This document shows positions 38,770 to 50,558 of a stretch of 64,000 nucleotides of DNA, in pieces. Positions within the stretch are counted from its first letter, which is position 1. The number at the start of each line of letters is the position of its first letter. The position numbers were made by a program, and so were the translations under genes. The notes under the pieces were generated by a model that was given only the letters and a program-made list of their open reading frames with translations, was not told the DNA's origin and made no database searches. Source of the DNA: Auanema rhodensis (Eukaryota > Nematoda > Chromadorea > Rhabditida > Rhabditidae); assembly GCA_964057225.1 (NCBI GenBank), contig OZ059895.1:7874001-7938000 (forward strand), given 5' to 3'.

Positions 38770-40154
38770 CTTGAATTCCAATTTACAATATTATATATAT
38801 ATATATATATAATAAGGAAGTTAAATAACTTTTAGAATAAATATATAGAGAGAGAGAGCGAAAGCGAAGATTTGTAGCTATCTATCAGTTCATTTGAACA
38901 AGTGAAAAGACAGAGATATGATGAACGAGAATTTATAAGCGCAATACTTGATGATGTTGTGCAATACTACGCAATTAGACGTACTAGGATTTCTTTGACT
39001 TTTCATGAAATTCTTATATAATTATAATATTTTAATTTTAATAATATTACTTTTATTAACAAAAAATTAACTTATAATTATTTGTAAATTATTTAATTTC
39101 GTTTATTTATTTTATTTATTTTATAATTTATTTTTTATTATTTTACGGCATATTAGGTGGTTCAATTGAAACGTGGCCCCCATCTATTTTTTTTTTTTTT
39201 CAAAAATTTTAAAATTTAACAAACAAAAATAATATAAAAGAATATATTTAAATGAATACAAAATAATATTTTTATTTAATCTCAGCTCATTCGTTTGAAA
39301 AGCTTGTTTGATTTTCCTCTTTCTCTGTCTTGTTAGTAATGAATGGATGGATGTAGCTCATATGTTTCACGTCCTTCTTCTTCATTTTAAGAATTGTGTT
39401 TGCCATTGAAGCCAAAGAACAGCTCAGAAATAGGAGCGTTGAAGAAAAGTAGAAGAAAGTGATAAAGAATCAAGAAAATTATTTGAAAAAATAAAAATTT
39501 TTGAAATTTTCTGTTTTTTTAAAAGTTTTTGGGGCTACATCATTGGGAGCTACGTTTCAATTGGACGATCTAACATTAATCTTAAATAAACAAATAAAAA
39601 TAAAAAACATACATACATCGTATGTGTTTCATCTTTTTAAGGTCAAAAATCATTTCATTTCCAATTAACAAGTGTGAAAACACCCGATGAACTTTATTGA
39701 CATTCCTGTACAACATGACATCATCTTTATTTGTTTTTCTAAGTATTTATGTCAATTTTTTATAATCTTTATAAATTATAATTTTTTATAAAAGAAATAT
39801 GAAATATAAATTGTATAATATTTATAGAACATCTGAAAAAAGGACAATTAATTAATGAAATATAGTTAAACACAAAAAGAGACAGTTTGGAATGAGCTTT
39901 AAAGAAGAGAACAGTTTTGAAATATAAAAATGAATGAAAATATAAACAAAAAAAAAAGAAAAAATACTTTAATTATTGTTGGAAATGAAATGGCAAGGTA
40001 TTATAATAAATTTAAAGTAAAACAATAGGTGATATGGAGGTAAATGATAAATAAAACACGTGAGGAGGCTGAAGCAAATACTTGAATTTTAAAAAAACGG
40101 AGATTACTCTCAGGAAAATTTAATTGAAATGAATTCCAGCTTTATATTGAAATA
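38770..40154. other. Intergenic, 5' flank of ABC gene and 3' flank of RhoGAP gene
   Basis: No gene seen. A (TA)n run lies at about 38793-38811, followed at about 38847-38960 by purine-rich sequence with GAGAGAGAGAG on +, again pyrimidine on the sense strand of the ABC gene. The rest is AT-rich, with a GC-richer patch near 39290-39450. Confidence 0.6.
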
Positions 40155-43100
40155 CTAAAAATTGGGATAATTGTAGTCAGTATCTATGGCTGGAGCTCGC
40201 TTATCTTGGAATAAGGTTTTGAGTTGTCTGACACTCCAGTTAATTTCTAATGGATCCATACCAATGTATTCATTGCGATCTCTCCGAGTTTTTACCGAAT
40301 ATGCCCTAAAATGCATAATCAATAATTTTTTTAAAATATAATTATAATATTACCTCTGAAGTTCCCGTTGAAGAGATGCTGGACTCTTCTGTTCGCGTTG
40401 AGATGATGATCGTTGCAACTCAACTCGTTTAGGTGATTCAGAATTATCTTCGTTGACATCTCGACGTGATGTTTTCAAACTGCCATAGTCAGTAGCAGGC
40501 TCAATACAGTATGGTGAAAATTTTTCGGTGATAAGAATTGGTAGATTCTTATCGCAATCTTCTTGTAATTTTGGTGAAGCAATAGATGTGCATGTGGTAT
40601 TTGTAACCGGCGGTAATACAACTGGAGTTGGTGGCACATAGCTCTGAAAAATATAAATATAAGTTAGTGCATGATATAAGATTCATTTGAATTACCTTAC
40701 GTACAAAACGAGGAGATTCTACTTCAACTTCATCAACTTGTCTCTCTCGTAGCTGTGCTAGGCGTTCTGAGATAGATGGTGAAGCAGGTACAACAGTGGG
40801 GACAGTTTGAATAACGGAATCACGTGATGTATTCTGCCATAACATACTATCCTTGTTCATAAATGGATGAACTTGAACAGTTGGCTTAACGTCACGAACA
40901 TGATCACGTCGTTCTATACGAGGCGAAGAAGGAATTTCCGGTTTCTGAAATAAAAAATATATTAAGATAGATGTCTTGAAGAGGATTACATACAATATCA
41001 TTCAGCGATGTAGTGGTACTTCGGAAAGCTGGAAATCGGTTAATTGAACTAGATGTGCTTGTTGCTGTTGCTGTGGGTATTGCAACATTCGCCAAATTTT
41101 GTCGTTGTTGCTGCTCTAGATCTATCGTTTGAGTTGCTTCTTCTTTTGATTCCTTTCGTAGAATTGCGGGAACTCCCGTCTCGCTTTGCTCAATAGCAGC
41201 AACTGCACTACTTACGCGACGTCCATTAGCCATCGATACCTCTGATTCTCGTGGACTGGTTTCAGAATACATTGGTCGAGCAGATGGATTGGACGAAGTA
41301 GCCAGACTTCCAAGTCCATATCCATTAGATTGCTTGGAGGCATTACGTAATTGGGCCTCCTGAGTACGTTGGAAGTGAATTCGTTTTAAGCAAGGTGATC
41401 TCGGTGTATCACCGGAACGTCGTTCTTCCATCTTTGCCATTGACTCTTTGGCTGCTTCTTTAACGTTTACGTCTGTTGTCTGTTTTTTCAATAATAACAT
41501 CTTCAGAGCATCATTGAGATTTTCTTCTTTTTCTTCATCAAAATCATCATCTGAGTCAGAAATCATTGCTGAAGAAGATGTATGTCTGTATTCAGATGAC
41601 ATACTACTCATGGCTGCTTGGTGTGCTATGCATGTTGAAGAACTAAAGGGAGAAATAGCAGACGTTGTAGGTTTGCTTGCATATGAATACTGACTAGAAG
41701 ATGCCACAGAGGATAACGAATACGATGCTGACGAGCTGAGGCTACCGGGAGTCAACGACGAAGTAGAAGCTACAGCAGCTGTTGGAAGTTCACTAGATCC
41801 CGACGATGATAAGCTAGGAATCCGATTAGAAGACGGTGCATGGGCTACAGAATTAACAGAAATTGAATCCGATAAGCTAGATTGAGAAAGAGCATCAGCT
41901 TCTTCACCATCAATTTCTTCAATAATTGGTGTTTTTTGTGATACAGCATCATCATCAGAACATATTGATGGATTAGTAACAACATTAGAATTATGATCAA
42001 CCTATAATTTTTGAAATTATATTATTAAAACAAATATAAAATTATACAGTTTGAAGGATGGAAAAAACACAATCAGAGTTGAAGCCTGGAACAACTTCCC
42101 CTGCATAATTAATTAGAAATTCGACTAGCAAAGGTATTTTCTTTCCTCCTTCGATTTGATCTGAAATATATAGTTGTTTAGTTTAATAAAATGTCTAAAC
42201 AGTTACAGTATTTGAAATTACGTGAACTTTACGTGATTCAAATATTTTTTTTTTTTTAAATTAAAAAGATTGGTTGTATCTTAATATATAATTAATATTT
42301 AAAATATCTATCTAACTATATGTATGTCTATATATATAATATATAATATATATATGTTTATATCCCTTTTTTGACATGATAATTTGATAAGTTGAGAAGA
42401 TAATAATTAAGATATAAGAGAAAAGATATACTATATATGACCTGATTATATGATTCAATATCTTTTACAAGAAACATTAGTATATGTTTCTCTTTTATTA
42501 ATTATTATTAATAATAATATTAATTATTAATTATTATATCATATAAATTATATATTTTTTTATTTTTAATATTATATTTAATAATAATATATATAGATAT
42601 GTATATATATAGTTAGCATGTACCTGATGATTCTAAGAATGAAGGCCCCAAACAAACAGAGAGAGCTGATGCTGTCATCTTAGATGTTGCAGATGCAGAA
42701 ATCTTAGCCAATAGCTTAAGAACATTTGATAATAACATTAAATGAGGTGAAGGTAGGAGAGAAAGAAGATTTCTTGTTGATGTTATCTGAAAGAAATTTT
42801 TGTTTTTGAAATTAAAATATTTTTTTCAAAACCTTTTTGTTAAGATCTTCTTCATTAACAACTTCTTTCATCCACATATCATAATTGCTACTTTGAAGTA
42901 TTTTACCAGGTATACTTCGTAAATATTCCTAAAACGATTTCAATATTATCTTAAAGTTTTAATGATTATACCTTTAACATAGAAGCTAAAACATGAGTGC
43001 TGTACTTATTAAGATCTGGTACAAGACCCTTCTCCAATTCAGTTCGAAGTTCTTTAAATGTACTCTGTTTTGGTGATTTTCTTAAGAAAATAGTTTATAG

Positions 43101-44311
43101 TTAGCAAAATTAAAAATTTTGATTGAAAACCTAAATATGCCTTCAGTGTCGCATCCAAAAATTTTCAAATGATCCACAATCGTCATGATTGTCTGAGGTG
43201 GTGTAGCTGCATCAAGTTCCTTACCTAAAAGGCTTCGAGAATCCATCCGATGAAGAACTTTCTTTCTGTGAAAAAAAAAGATTTATTCAACAAGAACGAA
43301 CATTGAGAATTTCAAAAAGACGTAGCAGAAAGTAACCAACTTGATGCTATTGACAAACTGCATTGGTGTTGACGTTTTTGTTGATTTCATTGTGGACAGT
43401 ATAAGACGACAGTTCAACATTGGAAATGTATCCAAAGCCTGTTTTTGACTTTCAGAAATTCTAGAACATTACTTTCAATCAACGATGAACAGATGTATTT
43501 CCTTACCGAACTCCTGTTTTACGAATTTCATGCATGATAACAGCATACACATTTTCCGGTCCCTGTAGACTTTTGCCGGACGAATCTCCGACAACCAACT
43601 TCAGCTCATACGATGTATTGGGAAGAGCAAGATCATTAGCCGTTTCCACCACAAGCTCTCCACTTTTTTTACCATTATCAATACGGCGACGAATGATCTA
43701 ATTTCAAAGAAAAAAATAAGAAAAACGTTACTTCCATCATGAACTTACTTGTTTTCTTCCCCGTACATTAATATCCATTGATATCATTGTAAACAGAGGT
43801 TTTAAATTTTGTTGAATGTAAAAGCCTAATAGCTCGAACCATTCTTCTTTTTCTTCATTTGTTCTTAATGTTATATACGTATAATATATATAATTTATTC
43901 AACAAATTTGTTTACCGAAAATGAAGCAAATAGTTTGTCATTGGCCACCCAATTAAGAAAGAATCAACTGTATTCGAAGATGCAACCCATACATCAGATA
44001 GTCGAAGTTTCTCTTTTAGTTTAAATGAGCCAGGTCCTCTAAAAAAAATTGAAAAAAATGAATTTTCAGATTAAACTGAAGAGATAATTTACTTTTGTTT
44101 TGATACAAACAGTGTATCCTGATAGAGAAAGTAATAACGATGAAAACTTAAAAGAGTTGAGAGTGATGTCATCTGGACAGGACCCTCTTTTAGAGGTTTC
44201 TTACCATTATTAGATACACCTTCCTAAAAAGGTAATACATTTATAATTATAATAATAAATTAAAAACAATACATTGTCTATATTAAGACTTGTAGATGAT
44301 GATAAACTCAT
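40155..44311 (-). CDS. PH-RA-RhoGAP protein, ARHGAP20/TAGAP-like
   Basis: About 15 exons run from ATG 44311 to the TAG at 40157-40155, roughly 1000 residues (estimate). Near the N-terminus is a PH-like segment (FHRYYFLYQDTLFVSKQK, then FKLKEKLRLSDVWVAS and SFLIGWPMTNYLLHF), closely like ARHGAP20. Next comes a Ras-association-like region around SYELKLVVGDSSG. The RhoGAP domain includes GCDTEGIFRKSP, which holds the catalytic arginine finger, then LASMLKEYLRSIP and MTASALSVCLGPS. The C-terminal ~500 residues are low-complexity, Ser-rich, with acidic (DSDDDFDEEKEE) and predicted coiled stretches and no known domain. RhoGAPs switch off Rho-family GTPases at membranes and cytoskeleton. The intron from 42623 to about 42163 is much longer than its neighbours and is the source or twin of the inverted repeat described below. 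Confidence 0.87.
42203..42633. repeat. Inverted duplication, arm A (inside RhoGAP intron)
   Basis: 431 bp covering 10 bases of RhoGAP exon end (42633-42624), the 5' splice site, and all but the last ~40 nt of the intron. Its reverse complement matches 49844-50262 almost base for base. The only differences I see are a roughly 13-nt indel in an AT-rich stretch and small differences in A/T homopolymers. Confidence 0.95.
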
Positions 44312-44685
44312 TATGAGAGTTAAGAAATATGGAGCAGATGAAGCTCAAACTGAGCTGATGTTCTAGATACTTAGGTTCAGAGTATAAATCTATAATATGT
44401 ATACATAAATATATAAATTATAATAAAAATTAATAATTATATAGACAAAATAAAGAAAACAAATTTCAAAAAAACAAAAAATTATCTGAGAAATAATATA
44501 ATATTTCACATATAATTACTAATATTGAAATATTAACTAGTTGTATTTCAAGAAATACATATGTGAAATATAGTTGAATAGAATAATGTAGAAATATGAA
44601 TCTGTTCTTGTACTTATAGGAATATCTATATATGAAGTTAGAAATTGAATAGATGAATAACATTATAAGTTGAAGAAGAACAGAT

Positions 44686-44862
44686 GATGACGACAACGTT
44701 GACGACGACGACAACGATTATGATGATGATGATGATGATGATGGCGACATCACTTTCACCATAAAATACTTTCACATCTGGCTGAAGTAGTGGTCAGAAC
44801 CTTGTTTACCCGTAGGTACGACGATGACAACGACATCGACAACGACGAAGACGGTATTGGCC
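44686..44862. repeat. GAC/GAT triplet-rich island
   Basis: GACGAC, GATGAT and ACGACA triplets with many CpG dinucleotides, about 0.4 kb upstream of the RhoGAP ATG. It stands out in an AT-rich, CpG-poor flank. Open frames through it encode only Asp/Thr or Arg runs and are not believed. Confidence 0.7.
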
Positions 44863-45799
44863 AATTGAGACAGAAGACGGGAGAGAGGAACGGATTCGGA
44901 AACGTCAAATATATGTTGAAAATAGTGCATTGCTACCGGAGGGAGAGATAGAACAAGAGAACAGTAACGCCCAGTTACTATTCAGAATCCGACACATCGT
45001 TTCTTTCATTAGAAAGAGATATTTTAGAAATTGAAGAGAGAATGAATGAGATAGTATAAGAGATCGAGATAGGACGAGAGTTGAAGAGAGAAAGAGGTAA
45101 AGATGACAAGAGATGGAAAAGACCAGAATTATGTAATCGAGGAAAAGAGAGTGAGCGAACTTTGGAAGGCTAGATTTACGGGCGAGGGTAGTAGGGACAA
45201 CTGACCAGAGCGTTGAACGAAATGTCGACAAAGACAGCAACAGTGAGAAGCAGATGAGGACAAATATGGGATTGACCGAATCGAATGATGAGGAACTAGA
45301 AGAATACTATGGCTCCATGGATGACGATAAAACAACGACAACGAATACGATGATGACAATGACGTCTACAACGAAAGTGATGCGATACCTAAGACGACGA
45401 AGACGACGACGGAAGACTAGGAAGATGAATAAGGTGATGAGGATGAAAATGAAGACAATGGTACGACTGACTGACTAACAGAATAGCAAATAAATCGTTG
45501 TAGCCATTTGAAGAGCAGTCTCAAGAAGCTGATGGTGGTGTCGCTGTTTCTGCTGTTTGTTTCGCACCATCTTGATTCCTCTATCTTAATCTGTTTGACT
45601 CTTCATCCTTTTTTTGCCCTTTCACATGCTTTTAGTTGAAAAGCAAAGTAGATATAGAGAATATGACAGAGAGGAGATAACTGATATTTTCAATTTCCAA
45701 ATGGATCATATGATGTAATTACGTAAACTGTTATATATCATGTTTAAAGTTTACGTGAGTCGCAGGTTTATTTGAAACAAGTTAAATTTTTTTGCGTCA

Positions 45800-45850
45800 A
45801 ATGAGAGAGAGAGAGAAGGAGAGAGAGAGAGAGGGAGAGAGAAAGTGAAG
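45800..45850. repeat. (GA)n microsatellite
   Basis: GA tract on + in the RhoGAP 5' flank. Confidence 0.85.
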
Positions 45851-47994
45851 GAGAAAGAGTGAAAAGGAGAGGAGGGTAAGCAGGTGATAGAGGTGAGGGA
45901 ACCCATACACGAATATGAATAGAAATGAGCTAATGTATACACGAGAAAAGTAAAACTATTTGTTGAATATTAACGAAATCTGATACAGTGAATAGGTAGT
46001 AGCTAATCTAGTTTGTATGAATAACCGTAAAAGGCTGAGTAGCTTAAGAAGTTAGATTGGAAAGGAGTTTGAGAAGGAGAGGAAGAGAGTTTATTAGTTT
46101 AGGTAAGTGAATCGAATACGGCTTAACGATCTAAGTTAACAGCTGAGACTTGTTGCCTGTCTGTCAGTAATATATATGCAAATAAGGTGTTTATTCGTCA
46201 GTCGAAGCTCGGCAGAAATATAAAGATAGAGAGATAGATGAAGGAAGAGGTGTGAGGAAATGAGAGAAATAGAGATAATGGTATAAGTGAGAAAGAGGAA
46301 TAAAACGAGTAAAAGACAGCTAGATAGGTAATGAAGCAACGATATAGTATATATAAACTATAAATCAACACGAAATTTGTCAAAAATATATACATTTGCC
46401 CTGTTTAATAATATATAATATGTATATATAACTCGAAAAGATTCTAACATGAACGATAGAACAACAAGAATGAAGAGAATAAGGTAATATGCTATAGTTG
46501 GAGAGCACGACGGATAGAGAGAATATAGCGAACCTTCAAGGACACTCCTGAACAGAGGTCGGTTGGTTCCGTACGGATTGTGCGTTGTATGGCGACAATG
46601 CCTAAGGGAAGATAAGCGAACACCAAAACGAGAAGATATGTACGTAAGGAAATTTGCAGGACGATGAGTGTGCGATAGAGGAAGAAAACAAGAGAGAAAG
46701 AGTGAAAGAGGGAGAATTAGAAAAAGGTTGAAGAGATTGAGAGAGAAAGGATGGATCAAAGAAGGTAAGAGGAATAGAGGTTTCGTCTTTTCATTCTAAT
46801 ACTTATACATATGGTTTAGAATGATGAAGAGATTTTTCGGATTCGGAACAGAAAATGAGGAAAATTGGATTAAGGTTGAGATGGAGGATTTGAGAAATAT
46901 GATGATTTCGTGAAGATGATTAAAATTAAATTTACATTTCGAATAACATATTATATACATATATGTATATATGTAAATATTATAAACTATATACATATAT
47001 AAATAATAATAATAATAAATATTATTAAAAATATAAAATTAATAAAACATATAGTATAGCATATAATAATATTATATTTTATAATAAAAAAATATTATTT
47101 TGTTCTGATTAATAAGCAAACTATACTATATATACTAGGTTCTGTGAAATTGCCATGAAATTTGTGATGAAAAAAATTTGAAAGTAAAACGATGACAAAA
47201 CAATTGAGAAGAAGATGATCAAAGGAGGAGTTAAGGAGGAGAAAATGAATTGAATGGACAATGACTGGCTGTGAATGAGGCCGGAAATCTAAATCTGTCC
47301 CAATTGCTCTTGAAGCGAAAAACGAAAAAAGGTGCTTTAAGCCGATTTTAGCTTGCACTCGAAAGATTATCTGACCATGCGGTGGACGAGACGGTCTGTT
47401 GATTAGGAAACAAAAAGTTTTCTTCTTCATAAAAGAAGAAGGAAAGAAAAAGAAAACTAATAAAATATAGAAGATTATGAAAAAGAAAAAGAAGAATTAT
47501 TAAAAGAAAAACAACAAAATATTTGAATATATATATATATATTTGATTGAATATTACATATTTAATATTTTATTATATTAAATAGTATATATAATCTATA
47601 AAAAAGTTTTGAAATTATAGAGATATTAGAGATAAAAATTAAATAAAACTTAAAAGAAAGTAACAGAGAGATATATGTATAGAGAGAGAGAGTTAAATGA
47701 TGTATTTGAAACAGTTATAATGGTTTTGAAAAATAGGTCAAAGATGAAAAGAAACTCACATACACATACATGTACATCGTGTAAAGTTCAAGTAATAAGT
47801 TTTAATCGAAATTTACTAATTAACTATAAGATATAATAATAAAAATAATTTAAGAATATTTATATTAATTTTATAAATTTAAAAAGAATTAAATATTATG
47901 AGAAAAAGTATAAATTATGATGTGAACTAGGTCAATATTTGAATCATTTCATATTAATTCCGCACAAAAAAATAATTTTAATGAATTCTCGTGT

Positions 47995-48046
47995 AGAGAG
48001 AGAGAAAAAGAGAGAGAGAGAGAGAAAGAGAGAAGAGAGAGAGGAG
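47995..48046. repeat. (GA)n microsatellite
   Basis: GA tract on + in the RhoGAP 5' flank. Confidence 0.85.
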
Positions 48047-48571
48047 AATAAAGTATTGAAAGTATTGAAATGTAGGAAAATGAAAAAAGACAGAATGATT
48101 AAAAGAGAATATATAAATTTTAAAAAAAGAAATTTAGTATTATCACATAAAAATATTTTTTAAATAAAATAATAATAAAAGAAAACTGATGCTTTTAAAT
48201 TACAAATTTATATTTTACATGAGTAAAAGAGAACAGGATGAGTAGTGAAGGTGATCTAGAGCAATGAGGAATGACCGATAGCATGAGATAGAGAGGTGGT
48301 AAGAGGTAGAGACTATTGGTGATCTCGTCGTGCGCAAAGGTATAAACATATCCATGTAGGGTCATTCATAACTTTTCGTTTTCGGATTCGAGCGAATCCG
48401 CCTGACCTTATCTAGGATATCTCATCTGTCTTATATGTGTTATATGTTATGAAATCATGTTACATGAAATATTTTTTTTCTTAATCTTCTTCAATTTGAT
48501 TTTTTTTTTAAATTTTCAAAGAATTAATTGAAATAATATGTAATTAATAAAGAAAGAGAAGTATATATATA

Positions 48572-48610
48572 TGGAGAGAGAGAAATAGAGATAGAGAGAG
48601 AGAGAGAAAA
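48572..48610. repeat. (GA)n microsatellite
   Basis: GA tract on +, with one AT-rich block before it. Confidence 0.85.
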
Positions 48611-49843
48611 GGAAAAACATAAAGAGCTAAATAGAGAGAACCTTATATCTTAGTATTCATGGAAGATGAGCAAATAAACTGAAAAAGGAAAAAACAAGAA
48701 ACCTAAAAGTTTTTTTCGCTCCTGGTTTTAACTGTCATTAGAAGAGAGAGAAAGGGCGAAAAACAAAAGATGAATAATTCAATATAAACAAATGAATAAA
48801 CACAAAAACATGAATTGAAAAAATGAAAAAGTAAACCAATAGTTTGTTTGAACTTTTCATTGAAAACTGTGAAATACTCTTGAAAATTATTGAAAAACGA
48901 AGTTTGAAAAGGCTGAGAGTTGTAGACGTGTACAATTCTTCTTAACTTCCTTTTTTTTCTCAAATATCAAAGATTTTTTTTGAGAGGGGAGAATGAGGTA
49001 GGTTGAAAGAAAGTCAAATGCAATGCTGCTGTATAGTAAGAATCTCATCTTGAGGAACGGAATCGAAGCAGATTGTGTGGCGGCAATCAAATAACTTTTT
49101 GAAGAAAAAAAAAAGAAATTGAAGCATATGATTTATCTGGTTATGAATCCCTGTCCTCTCTCTGTTTTCCCCTCTCCCTCTTTTTCTTTTTCGTAACTTT
49201 CTTCTTTGTATTTCTCTTCTGAAGTACATCCTGTTTAGTATACGTACGTACATACATATGGAGACAATCCGCTTCAAAGCGATTAGTTGAGACGACACGA
49301 TGACGAATAGAAAAAGTGAGGAGAATTGAAGCATCTAAACAAGATAGCCTATTGAAGCTAGGTCAAGAAGGTTGTTGCTACTAAAGCTAGATTTATCGAA
49401 GATTTCATATGTTCATTATAATATTTTTTTTGTGATTGACGATACAAATTGAATATGAGATGATGATGATTGTCATAGAGTTATATGATTTTATTTCCTA
49501 TTGTCATTATTAGATTTTATAATAATGAAAGAGAAAGATAGATAAGAATTGAAAAAAAAAGAAAAAGAACTAACTTCACATAGTTAACATTGCTATTATT
49601 TTTGTATTTATATGTAAAATTATGTTATAAGTTATATATGAAGTGATAGATAATATAAAGATATATGCATATACATACTCACATATGTGATATTGATGAT
49701 GATATGTGTGCAGCAAATTCTAAGTGCCACCTACTAACTATTTCAAAAATACAGTATTATACTATTACTTTAATATATATTATATATACATAGTATATAT
49801 GTATATGTAATATAAATATAATTACTCTTTACTAGAGTATTAG

Positions 49844-50262
49844 GAATCATCAGGTACATGCTAACTATACATATATATTATTAAATATAATATTAAAAAT
49901 AAAAAAAATATATAATTTATATGATATAATAATTAATAATTAATATTATTATTAATAATAATTAATAAAAGAGAAACATATACTAATGTTTCTTGTAAAA
50001 GATATTGAATCATATAATCAGGTCATATATAGTATATCTTTTCTCTTATATCTTAATTATTATCTTCTCAACTTATCAAATTATCATGTCAAAAAAGGGA
50101 TATAAACATATATATATTATATATTATATATATAGACATACATATAGTTAGATAGATATTTTAAATATTAATTATATATTAAGATACAACCAATCTTTTT
50201 AATTTTTTTTTTAAAAAAAATATTTGAATCACGTAAAGTTCACGTAATTTCAAATACTGTAA
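49844..50262. repeat. Inverted duplication, arm B (intergenic)
   Basis: 419 bp nearly identical to the reverse complement of 42203-42633. On + it reads GAATCATCAG followed by GTACATGC, that is the RhoGAP exon end plus its splice donor, but outside any gene. The 3' splice site of the intron is not included. I see no terminal inverted repeats and no target duplication at either edge. Confidence 0.95.
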
Positions 50263-50558
50263 ATATGGAAAAAGTTCTTATAATGTCTGAAATAAATAAA
50301 AAACAAAGTTCAAACATTTTGTTTTTAAATTTAATTTCTTGTATAATGAGGTTATTTACTTATGATAAGAACAAATAAATAATAAAGAAAACTGTGTATT
50401 ACCGTATCAGTTTTTCAGAAATTGTTTAATTACAAAATAATAATAATATTATATTATTTGAAATTAAATGAATTAAAAAAATTTATTTCCTTAAAATAAA
50501 AAATAAACAGGCTGTGAATTTTTCATTTGGATACTGTATAAATGAAATAATTTAGATT

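Larger units (their letters stand above)
44312..50558. other. 6.2-kb intergenic, 5' flank of RhoGAP; purine-rich on +
   Basis: No exon chain was found between the RhoGAP start and the carboxylesterase stop. From about 44.9 to 49.4 kb the + strand is rich in A and G, with GA microsatellites near 45.80, 48.00 and 48.58 kb. GACGAC-type triplet islands lie at 44686-44860 and about 45310-45430. GC-richer patches occur at about 46500-46640 and 47260-47400. An 18-bp palindrome lies at 48383-48400. The inverted-repeat arm B occupies 49844-50262. Confidence 0.65.

Noticed and set aside
38770-38781. Upstream TTG start giving four extra residues for the ABC transporter
   Set aside because: The ATG at 38769 is the first in-frame ATG; eukaryotic starts at TTG are not expected.
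41448-41693. Plus-strand frame of 81 codons within the RhoGAP gene
   Set aside because: It is antisense to a large Ser-rich RhoGAP exon and has no domain.
45254-45478. 74-codon frame with acidic start and Arg/Met/Lys-rich end
   Set aside because: Composition is explained by GAC/GAT/ACG triplets; no acceptor, donor or family support.
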